Of a stretch of 64,000 nucleotides of DNA, positions 1-9,515 are shown piece after piece. The first letter of the stretch is position 1. Every line of letters starts with the position of its first letter. The notes beneath the pieces were generated by a model. The model made no database searches and was not told the origin of the DNA. It saw only the letters and a program-made list of their open reading frames with translations. The position numbers were made by a program, and so were the translations under genes. Source of the DNA: Gymnodinialimonas sp. 57CJ19 (GTDB taxonomy: Bacteria; Pseudomonadota; Alphaproteobacteria; Rhodobacterales; Rhodobacteraceae); assembly GCF_038396845.1 (NCBI RefSeq), contig NZ_CP151587.1:2702001-2766000 (forward strand), written 5' to 3'.

Positions 1-3000
1 GCCACGGCCTTGGCTTTCTTCAATCCCAAGGTGCCTGTGCTGGAGTTTCCCGGCTGGGATTGTCTGCCCTATGATCGAGTGTCCCCCCAGGCCGAGATTT
101 CCGCCGCCCGCATGGCGACGCTGGCGACCTTGGCGGCGAGGCTTTCGGGGCCGTTTATTCTTCTGACCACGCTGAACGCCGCCACCCAATACGTGCCGCC
201 CCGTGATCTTCTGGCGCCCTCGGCCTTCGCGGCCGTTGTCGGGGGCCGGGTCGATGAAGTGGCCCTTCGCGCGTTCCTCGTGCGCATGGGCTACGTGCAG
301 TCTCCCACGGTTAGCGAGCCCGGCGATTACGCCGTGCGCGGCGGCATCATCGACGTCTGGCCGCCGGGCGAAGACAGCCCCGTGCGGCTGGACCTGTTTG
401 GCGATACGCTCGACGGGGCGCGGCGCTTTGATGTGGTGACACAACGCACCACCGAAAAGCTGGAGCGGGTGGAGCTTGCGCCCGTGTCCGAGGTCATCCT
501 TGACGACGCCGCCATCGCGCGGTTCCGGCAGAATTACCGGGTAGAGTTCGGGGCAGGCGGCTCGGAAGATCCGCTTTATGAATCCGTCTCGGCGGGGCGC
601 AAGGCGCAGGGGATGGAGCACTGGTTGCCGTTCTACCATGAGCGGTTGGAGACACTGTTCGATTACCTCCCCGGCGCGACGATCACGCTCGATGACCAAT
701 CCACGCCCCAGCGCTTGGCCCGGTGGGAGAGCATCACCGACCAATACGACACCCGCAAAACCGCCCTGACCCAGAAGGGGCGTTTGGACACCGTCTACAA
801 GCCCGCCGCGCCCGAGTTGCTGTATCTGAACGATGCCGCATGGACCGCTGCCGTGGACGGACACCGCCTGGTGCAATTCTCGGTTAACGCTGCGGCCCCC
901 GGACCCGGTATCATTGATGCGGGCGGACGTGTCGGGCGCTCTTTCGCGCCGGAGCGGCAGCAAGAAAACATCAGCCTTTTCGCGGCCTTGGCGGATCATG
1001 TTAAAGCGATGCGTAAAGATGGCGCGGTCGTCATCGCCTCTTGGTCCGAAGGCGCGCGGGAGCGGTTGGAGGGCCTTCTGGAAGACGAAGGTCTGACAGA
1101 GGTTAACCGCGTTAACGATGCCCGGGGGATTGGCGGCAAGGGCTCCGTCAACCTGACCGTCTGGCCGCTTGAAGAAGGCTTCACCGGGCCGATCACCAAG
1201 GGCAGCAGTGTCACCGTGATCTCGGAACAAGACGTGTTGGGGGACCGGCTGATCCGCCCCAAGCGCAAGGTTAAACGCGCCGACAATTACCTGACCGAGG
1301 CCCAAAGCCTGTCGCCCGGCGATCTTATCGTTCACGTGGATCACGGCGTGGGCCGATACAACGGTTTGGAAACCGTCACAGCGGCCGGTGCGCCGCACGA
1401 ATGTATCGCGCTGGAATATGCGGGCGGAGACCGTCTGTTCCTTCCGGTCGAGAATATCGAACTGCTGTCGCGCTATGGCCATGACGATGGGCTACTGGAT
1501 AAACTCGGCGGCGGCGCATGGCAGGCCAAGAAGGCCCGCCTGAAGGAACGCATCCGCCTGATTGCGGACAAGCTTATCCGCATTGCTGCCGAGCGCGAGT
1601 TGCGCAAGGCCCCGATCTTCGAGCCGCCCGGCGACATGTGGGAGGCGTTCAACGCCCGCTTCCCCTATGAGGAAACGGACGATCAGCTTTCAGCGATTGC
1701 GGATGTGCTGGAAGACCTCACCATGGGCCGCCCGATGGACCGCCTTGTGGTGGGCGACGTGGGCTTCGGCAAGACGGAGGTCGCCATGCGCGCGGCCTTT
1801 GTGGCGGCGGCCTCAGGCATGCAGGTGGCCGTGGTGGCCCCCACGACGCTGCTGGCGCGGCAACACGCCAAGACATTCCAGGACCGCTTCAGGGGGTTCC
1901 CGATCACGGTCCGCCAACTCAGCCGGTTCGTCAGCACCAAAGAGGCCGAGCAGACGCGCAAGGGCCTGGCCGACGGCACCGTCGACATCGTCATCGGCAC
2001 CCATGCGATCCTGGCGAAAACCGTGCGGATCCAGAACCTTGGCCTGATGATCATCGACGAAGAGCAGCGCTTTGGCGTCACCCACAAGGAACGTTTGAAG
2101 GAGATGCGCAGTGACGTTCACGTGCTGACCTTGTCGGCCACGCCGATCCCGCGCACCTTGCAGATGTCGCTTTCCGGCGTCCGTGACCTGTCGATGATCG
2201 GCACGCCGCCCGTGGACCGCCTCGCCATCCGCACCTACGTCTCTGAGTTCGACACCGTCACCATCCGCGAGGCGCTGCTGCGCGAACATTATCGCGGCGG
2301 GCAGTCGTTCTACGTGGTTCCCCGCATCGAAGACCTGCCGCAGATCGAGGAATTTCTCCGCGATCACGTCCCCGAAGTCAGCTTCATCACCGCCCACGGG
2401 CAGATGGCCGCCGGAGAGTTGGACGACCGCATGGTCGCCTTCTACGACGGCAAATATGACGTGCTTCTGGCCACGACGATTGTGGAATCCGGCATCGACA
2501 TCCCCACCGCCAACACCATGGTCATTCACCGGGCCGATATGTTCGGGCTGGCGCAGCTCTATCAGATCAGGGGCCGGGTGGGGCGCGCGAAAACAAGGGC
2601 TTACGCCTACCTGACGACGAAGCCGCGCGGAAAGCTGACACCGTCAGCCGAGAAGCGGCTGCGGGTTCTGGGCAGCCTCGACAGCCTTGGGGCGGGCTTC
2701 ACGATTGCGTCCCAGGACCTCGACATTCGCGGCGCCGGCAACATCGTGGGTGAGGAGCAATCGGGCCACGTCAAGGAAGTGGGGTTCGAGCTCTACCAGT
2801 CCATGCTGGAAGAGGCGATTGCCAAGATCCGTTCCGGCGAGGGCGAGGGGCTTCTGGGCGACAGCGACGGCCAATGGTCGCCGACGATCAACCTTGGTGT
2901 GCCGGTCCTGATCCCGGAAGCCTATGTGCCCGACCTCGACGTGCGCCTTGGCCTCTACCGCCGCCTGTCGCAGTTGGAAACCAAGGTGGATCTGGAGGGC

Positions 3001-3321
3001 TTCGCGGCCGAGTTGATCGACCGGTTCGGCAAATTGCCCAAGGAAGTGAACACGTTGCTCTTGGTCGTGCGCATCAAAGCCATGTGCAAACGCGCCCATA
3101 TCGCCAAGCTGGACGCGGGGCCGAAAGGCGTGACGATCCAGTTCCACAACGACAAATTCCCCAACCCCGGAGGGCTGGTGCAATTCGTGCAGGACCAGAA
3201 CGGCCGCGCGAAGGTGAAGGACAACAAGATCGTGGTCATGGCCGACTGGCCCAAAGACGCCGACAAGATCAAGGGGGCCTTCGCCGTCGCGCGTGATTTG
3301 GCGGTGTTTGCAAAGGGGTGA
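1..3321 (+). CDS. mfd: Transcription-repair coupling factor Mfd (5' end outside window)
   Basis: Mfd is a DNA translocase that pushes stalled RNA polymerase off DNA lesions and recruits UvrA. The frame is open from base 1, so roughly the first 50 residues lie outside the window. The visible part aligns along its length with known Mfd: a UvrB-like N-terminal module (GGIIDVWPPG near nt 340), the RNA-polymerase-interacting CarD-like domain (VHVDHGVGRYNG near nt 1330), Walker A GDVGFGKTE at nt 1753-1779, Walker B DEEQ at nt 2056-2067, the helicase motif SATPIPRTL, the RIRGRVGR-type motif VI, and a TRCF C-terminal domain ending in a UvrA-contact region. The apparent TTG at nt 10 is an internal codon, not the start. 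Identity is certain; only the N-terminus is missing. Confidence 0.98.
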   Translation, partial: ATALAFFNPKVPVLEFPGWDCLPYDRVSPQAEISAARMATLATLAARLSGPFILLTTLNAATQYVPPRDLLAPSAFAAVVGGRVDEVALRAFLVRMGYVQSPTVSEPGDYAVRGGIIDVWPPGEDSPVRLDLFGDTLDGARRFDVVTQRTTEKLERVELAPVSEVILDDAAIARFRQNYRVEFGAGGSEDPLYESVSAGRKAQGMEHWLPFYHERLETLFDYLPGATITLDDQSTPQRLARWESITDQYDTRKTALTQKGRLDTVYKPAAPELLYLNDAAWTAAVDGHRLVQFSVNAAAPGPGIIDAGGRVGRSFAPERQQENISLFAALADHVKAMRKDGAVVIASWSEGARERLEGLLEDEGLTEVNRVNDARGIGGKGSVNLTVWPLEEGFTGPITKGSSVTVISEQDVLGDRLIRPKRKVKRADNYLTEAQSLSPGDLIVHVDHGVGRYNGLETVTAAGAPHECIALEYAGGDRLFLPVENIELLSRYGHDDGLLDKLGGGAWQAKKARLKERIRLIADKLIRIAAERELRKAPIFEPPGDMWEAFNARFPYEETDDQLSAIADVLEDLTMGRPMDRLVVGDVGFGKTEVAMRAAFVAAASGMQVAVVAPTTLLARQHAKTFQDRFRGFPITVRQLSRFVSTKEAEQTRKGLADGTVDIVIGTHAILAKTVRIQNLGLMIIDEEQRFGVTHKERLKEMRSDVHVLTLSATPIPRTLQMSLSGVRDLSMIGTPPVDRLAIRTYVSEFDTVTIREALLREHYRGGQSFYVVPRIEDLPQIEEFLRDHVPEVSFITAHGQMAAGELDDRMVAFYDGKYDVLLATTIVESGIDIPTANTMVIHRADMFGLAQLYQIRGRVGRAKTRAYAYLTTKPRGKLTPSAEKRLRVLGSLDSLGAGFTIASQDLDIRGAGNIVGEEQSGHVKEVGFELYQSMLEEAIAKIRSGEGEGLLGDSDGQWSPTINLGVPVLIPEAYVPDLDVRLGLYRRLSQLETKVDLEGFAAELIDRFGKLPKEVNTLLLVVRIKAMCKRAHIAKLDAGPKGVTIQFHNDKFPNPGGLVQFVQDQNGRAKVKDNKIVVMADWPKDADKIKGAFAVARDLAVFAKG

Positions 3322-3398
3322 ACCGCCGCATTGCCGCGGCCCTGTGGGCGGGTTAAAACGCGCCCAGTGCGACGTCACCCGTTCAGGATCAAAGCCCG

Positions 3399-4124
3399 AT
3401 GTCAGACCCCACCAGACCGCTTCCCAAACGCCAAATCCCCCGCTGGGGCTGGATCGCGTTTTTGCTGTTTTCGTTCATCTCTGCGGCCTCGGCCTTCAAG
3501 TTTGTGCCGCCGGGGCTGATCTACGGCGTCTTTGCCCATTGGGGTGAAGGATTCGATGCCCCTTGGGCCGGATTCGTGGTGGAAGGTATCTCTCGCGGGG
3601 CCGACCATGTCGCCTATCACATTGAAAACGTAGGCTCTATTCTGGCCGTCCACATGATCTTTGGGGGTTTGGCCGTTCTTCTGGTGCCGGTGCAAGTCAG
3701 CCGCATGTGGCGGCGCGGGGACCGGCGCAAGCATGTCTATCTGGGGTGGGCGCTGGTGCCCATCGTGACCATCGCAGCCCTGACAACGCCGCCGATCAGT
3801 TTCAACATGACCCTGCCGTTCTGGTCGGAACTGGGCTTTGCCATGGGTTCGGTTGCGTGGTTCGGCGCCTTGGTCATGGGGATCTGGGCGATCAAGACCA
3901 AGCGTTTGGTGCTGCACCAACGCTGGATGGTGATGATGGCGGCGCTCAGTTTCGGGGCCGTGTCTTTCCGCCTGCAACTGCCGATCCTGCGGATTTTCTG
4001 GGATATGGACGTGGTGTTTCCCTACCTCGGCTGGACCTGTTGGGTGCCCAATGTGCTGGTGGTGGCCTGGTGGTGGCACCGACAAAACCGCGCCGCGCGG
4101 CCCGCGGTTCAGGCGGCAGAGTAG
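3399..4124 (+). CDS. DUF2306 family integral membrane protein
   Basis: This 241-residue protein has a basic N-terminus and several hydrophobic segments, from the first (WGWIAFLLFSFISAASA) to the last near the tryptophan-rich C-terminus (VPNVLVVAWWWHRQ). The HMIFGG segment, the basic loop RRGDRRKHVYLGW and the LHQRWM motif are typical of DUF2306 proteins. Their function is not established; conserved histidines inside the membrane segments suggest a metal, haem or quinone-related role, but that is inference. It starts at ATG 3399 with AGGATC about 9 bases upstream. It lies 77 bp after mfd on the same strand and converges on the MFS gene with a 39-bp gap. Confidence 0.7.
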   Translation: MSDPTRPLPKRQIPRWGWIAFLLFSFISAASAFKFVPPGLIYGVFAHWGEGFDAPWAGFVVEGISRGADHVAYHIENVGSILAVHMIFGGLAVLLVPVQVSRMWRRGDRRKHVYLGWALVPIVTIAALTTPPISFNMTLPFWSELGFAMGSVAWFGALVMGIWAIKTKRLVLHQRWMVMMAALSFGAVSFRLQLPILRIFWDMDVVFPYLGWTCWVPNVLVVAWWWHRQNRAARPAVQAAE

Positions 4125-4163
4125 CGTTTCGCCCTCTGCCGCTCCTCTGCCGCCTAAGCGCCC

Positions 4164-5378
4164 TTACCCGTCCGTTTTCTCCCGTGGCATCCGCCGCATG
4201 ATCACCACGCCGACCAACGCCAGCACACCCACGCAGGCGGCCAGGGGCAGGGCCGTGCCGTTGTAAAGCTGGCCAATGATACCGCCCAGTACCGCGCCGC
4301 CAATCGTGCCAATCGCCGCCATGATCGAGGCCGCAAGCCCCGCCACATGGCCCAGAGGCTCCAGCGCCAGCGCGTTCAGGTTGCCGATGGTGAACCCCAT
4401 CATCATGAAGACCGTCACGGACCACGCGAAGTAGTACCAGACCTCTACCTCCGGGGCGGCGCCCAGCATCAGGGAGCCGATGAAAATCACCGAACAGACC
4501 AGTTGGAACACCAGCGCCCGAGAGATAAGCGGACGCATCCCGATCCGCACCACAAAACGTCCGTTGATTGGCGCACAAGGCGCGGTCAGCAGGGCGATGG
4601 CGGCAAACAGCCAGTGGAACCAATGGCCCATCCCATAGGTCAGGTCGAAGATTTGCTGAATCGAGGATATACTCGCGAAAAGCGCCCCAAAGATCAGGGT
4701 TTGCACCGCAATCGACAATTGCATTTGCCGCACGGCCATGACCTCTTTCGTGCCCTCCCATAGATTGCCGAGGTTCAGGGGGCGGCGGTCCTCGGGGTGC
4801 AGGGTTTCGGGCTGGCGCAGCATCAACCACCCGACCGAGATAATGGCGAAAACCACAAAGGCGAGGAAAATGGCGCGCCAGTCAAACAGGGTAATGATCC
4901 CGTTTCCGATCAAGGGCGCGATGGCCGGGAAGATGGTGAAAACCAACATCACGAACGAAGTGATGCGTGCCATTTCGCGACCGGAATACAGGTCTCGGAC
5001 CATCGCCATGGCCACGATACGGGGGCCGGCAACGCCCAGGCCTTGCAACACACGGGCCGCAAGGACCAGTTCCAACGTCGGCGCGATATAGGCCAGAAAC
5101 GCGCCCAAGACGTAGATGCCAGAGCCAATGAAAATCACCGGCTTGCGGCCAAACCGATCCGACAACGGGCCCGCGAAGATGGTGCCAACGCCCATGCCGA
5201 CCACAAAACTGGTCAGCACAAATTGCGCCAAAGTCGGCTCGCTTGGGGAAAGCTCCTCTGCGATTTGGGGGAGAGCGGGCAACATCGCGTCCATCGAGAA
5301 GGCGATTGTTGCAAAGACCATTCCCATCAAGGCAATGAATTCGCCGGTGGAAAGCCGAGCTGTTGGCGCTTTGATCAA
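4164..5378 (-). CDS. MFS drug-resistance transporter, Bcr/CflA type
   Basis: This is a major facilitator exporter of about 404 residues with some 12 membrane segments. The loop-2 motif A is clear (GPLSDRFGRKP), and the N-terminus has the Bcr/CflA pattern (MDAMLPALPQIAEEL). By family it would export small hydrophobic drugs or metabolites by proton antiport; the substrate cannot be read from the sequence. A longer open frame reaches 5495 but would overlap the upstream FrnE-like gene and adds a non-hydrophobic arginine-rich tail. I chose the TTG at 5378 because GGAG lies nine bases upstream of it and translation begins just before the first membrane segment; an internal ATG nearby is the alternative. 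It follows the FrnE-like gene by 82 bp on the same strand. Confidence 0.85.
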   Translation of the reverse strand: MIKAPTARLSTGEFIALMGMVFATIAFSMDAMLPALPQIAEELSPSEPTLAQFVLTSFVVGMGVGTIFAGPLSDRFGRKPVIFIGSGIYVLGAFLAYIAPTLELVLAARVLQGLGVAGPRIVAMAMVRDLYSGREMARITSFVMLVFTIFPAIAPLIGNGIITLFDWRAIFLAFVVFAIISVGWLMLRQPETLHPEDRRPLNLGNLWEGTKEVMAVRQMQLSIAVQTLIFGALFASISSIQQIFDLTYGMGHWFHWLFAAIALLTAPCAPINGRFVVRIGMRPLISRALVFQLVCSVIFIGSLMLGAAPEVEVWYYFAWSVTVFMMMGFTIGNLNALALEPLGHVAGLAASIMAAIGTIGGAVLGGIIGQLYNGTALPLAACVGVLALVGVVIMRRMPREKTDG

Positions 5379-5460
5379 GGTTTTCGTCTCCAGAATATCG
5401 CAAGGGCGCTCCAGATCGGGGCGTCGTGTCGGGGGATCAAACACATGGCGGCTAGATGGG

Positions 5461-6123
5461 TCATTCCGCGCTGTCTGCTTGGTCTGCCTTCTCAAGCTGC
5501 GCGTTCAAATCGTCGATGATCGCTTCCCATTGCTCGGGCGGTTGCGCGCCGGGGACGGCGTGTTGGTTGGCGACGATGAAGGTCGGCACCGCCTGAACGC
5601 CCCGCTCGCGGGCATGGGTGTCGCGGGCACGGATATCATCGGCGTCGGCACCGCTCTCAAAGAGCTTGGCGATCATGTCGCGGTCCAGATCGACGCTTTG
5701 GGCAATATCCAGCAGCGTTTCCCGGTCGCCAATATCGCGACCATCCACGAAATAGGCACGAAACAGCGCCAGAACGGTGGGGGTCTGACGCCCCTCGATC
5801 CCAGCCCAATGGATTAACCGATGGGCGTCGCGGGTGTTTGGTGTGCGCTTGATCCCCTCCAGGTTCATCGCAAGTCCTGCTTCCTTGGCCTTCTCGGCCA
5901 CGGGCGCATAGGCCTTCACGGCGGCGTCCTTGCCACCGAACTTGCCTTCCAGATAGGCGCGGCGGTCCATCCCGCCTTCCGGCATATCGGGGTTCAGCTG
6001 GAACGGATGCCATTCAATCGTGAAGGGGTGGTTGGGGCGTGCCTCCATGGCGCGGGCAAGGTTGGACCAACCGATGTAGCACCAAGGGCAAATCGGGTCC
6101 GAGAGGATGTCTAGTTTAATCAT
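5461..6123 (-). CDS. DsbA-family oxidoreductase, FrnE-like
   Basis: This 220-residue thioredoxin-fold protein has a CPWC active site at residues 12-15 (motif SDPICPWCYIG), a helical insert, and the cis-Pro region VQAVPTFIV. It belongs to the FrnE/2-hydroxychromene-2-carboxylate isomerase branch of the DsbA superfamily. It has no signal peptide, so it probably acts in the cytoplasm as a disulfide oxidoreductase or isomerase. AAGGA precedes the ATG at 6123. The start overlaps the stop of the upstream acyl-CoA synthetase by four bases (ATGA), so the two are probably translated as a coupled pair. The physiological substrate is unknown. Confidence 0.85.
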   Translation of the reverse strand: MIKLDILSDPICPWCYIGWSNLARAMEARPNHPFTIEWHPFQLNPDMPEGGMDRRAYLEGKFGGKDAAVKAYAPVAEKAKEAGLAMNLEGIKRTPNTRDAHRLIHWAGIEGRQTPTVLALFRAYFVDGRDIGDRETLLDIAQSVDLDRDMIAKLFESGADADDIRARDTHARERGVQAVPTFIVANQHAVPGAQPPEQWEAIIDDLNAQLEKADQADSAE

Positions 6124-7586
6124 ATCAAGTCCTTAACGGCCGCTCTCAAGGCGGCTCGGTTCAGTTTGCCATTGGCCCCACGGGGCAGGCGTTCCATGCG
6201 CAAATAGGCACGGGGGTGTTTGTGGTGTGCAAGAAGAGGGCGTGCGTGCTCTTTCAACTGATCCTCGCTTGCAGGGCCGCAATAGGCAAGGGCGAGAATG
6301 GTGGTTTCAGGGTTCGGATGGACCGTCAAAGCGGCGCAATCGGTCACGTCCTTGTGCGCGTCAAACACATGCTCGATTTCCAGCGGCGCGATCCGAAAGC
6401 CGCCCGCCGTCAGAACATCATCGGCGCGACCCAGATAGCGGAACGCGCCGTCCTCTGCCTCTTCGACCCGGTCACTGGTCTGAAACCATCCGTCACGTAG
6501 GGGCAGATCAATTGATCTACCATTGATATACCCCAACATCAGGCCGGGGTCGCTTCCGTGGATCGCAAGGCACCCGTCGCTAACCATGTCGTTAACCTTA
6601 ACGCGGCGACCTTTTTGGGGGTAACCCGTGGTGCCTTCCGGCGCGGGACGCGCGGGGGAGCCCGACAGGAAGGTCGAGACCTCGGACATCCCCAAAGCCT
6701 CGTGAATATCGGTGCCGGTCGCGGCCTGCCAACGGGTGCGGAGCGACGGAGGCAGAGCCTCTCCAGCGGAGAGGGCATGGCGGAGTTTCGGCATCGGTGG
6801 AAGGGGGCCGTGAAGCAGCTTGCGGAAGATGCCGGGGCTGCCTGCCAGAATGGTCGCATCATGGCGTTTTGCCAATAAAGCAAGGCTTTCAGGCGCAGTG
6901 CCAGGGGCAGGAACCAGCGCCGTGGCGCCCATCGCCCAAGGGTCCAGCAAGCCGGTGCCAAGGGTATAGGTCCAGTTAAACGCGCCCGTGTGCATTAACC
7001 GATCGTCGGGGCGCAGGCCGTACCAGCCCTCCCACATCATCCGTCGAGCCCAAACCGCCCGATGGGCATGGGCCACGGGCTTGGGTCTACCCGATGAGCC
7101 CGAGGTGAAAACGATATAGGCCAGATCATCGGCGGCGCTGTCATGGGGGCCAAGGGGCGCGCCATCCAGCACGTCAGGCGACAGCACGGGGCAGGGCGCA
7201 TCGGGCAGGGCGATGCCCTCCTCTGCCAGCACGGCGTCGGGCGGAAGTGTCTGGGAAATAACGGTAATTTCGCGCTTCGTAAAGGCAGCAGACGTGGGGA
7301 TTGGCACGATACCTGCCCGGATCGCCCCCAGATAGGCGATGGGAAACCGCGCCGAATTGCCAAGGCGCAGCATCAGCCGATCACCGGGCGTTAACCCCGC
7401 TGCAACCAAGCCGCCCGCCGCCCGCGCCACGGCGTCTTCCAGCCGCGCGTAGGACCACCGCTCTGCCCGTGCGGGCCCAAGGATCGCCAGCGCGATCTTA
7501 TCGGGCGTCTCCCGCGCTTTGGACAGCACATAGGACGAAAGGTTAAAGCGGGACGGGCAGGGCATAATGCATTGGGTATGAGACAC
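6120..7586 (-). CDS. AMP-forming acyl-CoA synthetase (ANL superfamily)
   Basis: This is a 488-residue adenylate-forming ligase. The P-loop-like AMP-binding signature FTSGSSGRPKP follows YIV near residue 160. The adenine motif appears as ALGMSEVST, the hinge region as YLGRADDVLTAGG, and the catalytic C-terminal lysine segment as LPRGANGKLNR. It activates a carboxylic acid as acyl-AMP and then acyl-CoA; the acid is not known. The GTG at 7586 is the outermost start, but ATG 7565 (seven residues in) is equally possible because neither has a clear Shine-Dalgarno. It is divergent from the XRE-cupin gene, with two inverted repeats in the 46-bp gap, which suggests that regulator controls it. Confidence 0.85.
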   Translation of the reverse strand: MSHTQCIMPCPSRFNLSSYVLSKARETPDKIALAILGPARAERWSYARLEDAVARAAGGLVAAGLTPGDRLMLRLGNSARFPIAYLGAIRAGIVPIPTSAAFTKREITVISQTLPPDAVLAEEGIALPDAPCPVLSPDVLDGAPLGPHDSAADDLAYIVFTSGSSGRPKPVAHAHRAVWARRMMWEGWYGLRPDDRLMHTGAFNWTYTLGTGLLDPWAMGATALVPAPGTAPESLALLAKRHDATILAGSPGIFRKLLHGPLPPMPKLRHALSAGEALPPSLRTRWQAATGTDIHEALGMSEVSTFLSGSPARPAPEGTTGYPQKGRRVKVNDMVSDGCLAIHGSDPGLMLGYINGRSIDLPLRDGWFQTSDRVEEAEDGAFRYLGRADDVLTAGGFRIAPLEIEHVFDAHKDVTDCAALTVHPNPETTILALAYCGPASEDQLKEHARPLLAHHKHPRAYLRMERLPRGANGKLNRAALRAAVKDLI

Positions 7587-7600
7587 TCAGGACGGTTGCA

Positions 7601-7627
7601 AGGGACAGTCCCTGTGCGTTATCGCAC
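7601..7627. promoter_or_regulatory. Two adjacent inverted repeats, candidate XRE operator
   Basis: AGGGAC-a-GTCCCT at 7601-7613 is followed directly by GTGCG-ttat-CGCAC at 7614-7627. They fill most of the 46-bp gap between the divergent acyl-CoA synthetase and XRE-cupin genes. Their position suggests binding sites for the XRE regulator acting on both promoters; this is inference from location and symmetry. Confidence 0.5.
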
Positions 7628-7632
7628 GCTAC

Positions 7633-8259
7633 ATGAGTGATTTGCCTGACAACCCCAGCCTGATCCGCATCGCCCGCGCCACCGGCGATGAGGCCGCGCC
7701 GCTGCCCGTAGACCTTGCCGCGCGGGTGCGCGAACTGCGCAAGGAACGCGCCTGGACGTTGGAACAGGCCGCCGGCGAAGCGGGGCTGGCGCGATCAACC
7801 CTGTCAAAGATCGAAAACGGTCAGATGTCGCCCACCTATGACGCGCTGAAAAAGCTGGCGGGTGGGCTTGGGATTTCGGTGCCGCAGCTGTTCACGCCCT
7901 CGGCCACGCCGCAGGGCGGCGGGCGCATGGTGACCACGAAACGCGGCGAGGGGGCGGCCCACGCCACCACAACTTACGAGCACGAGCTGCTGGCCGACCA
8001 ATTGGTGCAGAAGTCCATGCTGCCCTACCGCGCCCGCATCCGTGCTCGTGCCTTCGACGAGTTTGACGGTTGGGTGCGCCACGAGGGGGAAGAGTTCCTT
8101 TATGTGTTAACCGGCACCGTGCGGCTATTCACCGAGTTTTATCAACCGGTTGACATGTCTCGTGGGGACAGCGCCTATTACGATGCCGCGATGGGGCATA
8201 ACGTCGTGTCTACCTCGGACGATGACGCGACGATCCTTTGGGTGACGTCACTGGCGTAA
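7633..8259 (+). CDS. XRE-family transcriptional regulator with cupin domain
   Basis: This 208-residue regulator has a lambda-repressor-like helix-turn-helix (LEQAAGEAGLARSTLSKIENG, about residues 43-63) and a C-terminal cupin barrel (FDGWVRHEGEEFLYVLTGTV, then the SRGDSAYYDAAMGHNV strand). In this family the cupin senses a small ligand and the HTH represses or activates a neighbouring catabolic gene. The gene is divergent from the acyl-CoA synthetase, its likely target. No Shine-Dalgarno precedes ATG 7633; the upstream bases form the inverted repeats, so the mRNA may be leaderless or the start may lie elsewhere. It converges on the patatin gene with a 13-bp gap. Confidence 0.88.
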   Translation: MSDLPDNPSLIRIARATGDEAAPLPVDLAARVRELRKERAWTLEQAAGEAGLARSTLSKIENGQMSPTYDALKKLAGGLGISVPQLFTPSATPQGGGRMVTTKRGEGAAHATTTYEHELLADQLVQKSMLPYRARIRARAFDEFDGWVRHEGEEFLYVLTGTVRLFTEFYQPVDMSRGDSAYYDAAMGHNVVSTSDDDATILWVTSLA

Positions 8260-8272
8260 GCGCGCTGCCGCG

Positions 8273-9301
8273 CTATTCGAACATACCCCGCAAGTCGAGA
8301 GTGCTATCCTCGCCAATATGATCAATCGCATCGCGCAGGAAATTCTGCGCCGCGTGCTGCCCCGCCATGCGCAATTGGTGCATCACCTGCGGCGTCGCAA
8401 TGACCTTGGTCGCCACCGAGAGTTGGCGCATCAGCTCATCATCGGCGATCATGTGGATCAGCACATCCTTGAAGGCATCCCCGCCAATCATGTCGCGGTG
8501 CAAAAGGCGCTGCACGAAATCAATCGCCCGCAATTCCCGGAACAAGGAGGAATTGAAGCTGATCTCATTGATCCGGTTCTGGATCGCGCGGGCCGTTGTC
8601 GGCACCTCATCGCGGTGCAGCGGGTTGATATTGACGATGACGATATCGCGCGGCAGGTCGGGCGCGAATAGGGGGAAAAGGGCCGGGTTGCCGGTGTAGC
8701 CGCCGTCCCAATAAGCCTCTTGCTTGCCGGTGGTGGGGTCTTGGATTTCCACGGCGCGGAACATGGTGGGCAGGCAGGCCGAGGCCATGATCGCCTCGGG
8801 GCTGATCTCATCTCCGGTGAACACACGGATTTTGCCGGACCGGACGTTGGTGGCGCAGATATGGAACGCGGGGCCGTTGTCGTCACAGATGCTATCGAAG
8901 TGAAGCTCCGAGACAATGTCTTGCAAGGGATTCTTGTAGAACGGCCCCGAGGCATAGGGGCTGACGGCACGGGAATAGGCATCCCCGGCCAGAAACGGGA
9001 TCGAGGTTTCCAGGATTGCGCTGACCGCTTGGGGCGAGAACATATTGAGCCAGGGCGTAAACGTCGGATCGGTGATGGCACCCACTTTTTCCCAGACCCA
9101 AGCCAGCGTGTCGATCGCCGCCGCGTTGGAGCCTTGCGACAGGCCCGATTTCACCGCCGCCCCGTTCAATGCCCCCGCCGAGGTGCCGGAGATGGCAGCG
9201 ATCTCGATCTCGGGCTCTTGCAGCAGGGTGTCCAGCACGCCCCAGGTAAACGCCCCGTGGGCACCGCCGCCTTGAAGGGCAAGGTTGATCCGTTTGGTCA
9301 T
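8273..9301 (-). CDS. Patatin-like phospholipase
   Basis: This 342-residue patatin-family lipid acyl hydrolase has the oxyanion-hole glycines GGGAHG (residues 11-16), the nucleophile elbow GTSAG with Ser41, and the catalytic dyad aspartate in DGG (residues 199-201). No signal peptide is visible, so it probably acts on membrane lipids from the cytoplasm, or is exported by a route not evident here. The frame is open further upstream, but ATG 9301 has AAGGA about ten bases ahead and begins right before the conserved beta strand, so the longer version is rejected. The natural lipid substrate is unknown. Confidence 0.88.
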   Translation of the reverse strand: MTKRINLALQGGGAHGAFTWGVLDTLLQEPEIEIAAISGTSAGALNGAAVKSGLSQGSNAAAIDTLAWVWEKVGAITDPTFTPWLNMFSPQAVSAILETSIPFLAGDAYSRAVSPYASGPFYKNPLQDIVSELHFDSICDDNGPAFHICATNVRSGKIRVFTGDEISPEAIMASACLPTMFRAVEIQDPTTGKQEAYWDGGYTGNPALFPLFAPDLPRDIVIVNINPLHRDEVPTTARAIQNRINEISFNSSLFRELRAIDFVQRLLHRDMIGGDAFKDVLIHMIADDELMRQLSVATKVIATPQVMHQLRMAGQHAAQNFLRDAIDHIGEDSTLDLRGMFE

Positions 9302-9515
9302 AGAGGGCGTCCTTTGGTCGTGGGTCTTGTCTTGGGTCTTGTTCCGGGGGCTTTGGCCATGGTCCGGGGGCAGGGCGCAAGGGGGATGGGGCGTAAAAGG
9401 TACGGTTTCACCGCATTGTTGCGGATGTTGGCTGCTGTATGTCTGGTTGCACACTAAGAAGGCGGAGGTGGGCCATCGGCCTGATCTCAATGCCAATTTC
9501 AGAAGGAAGTCTCTT

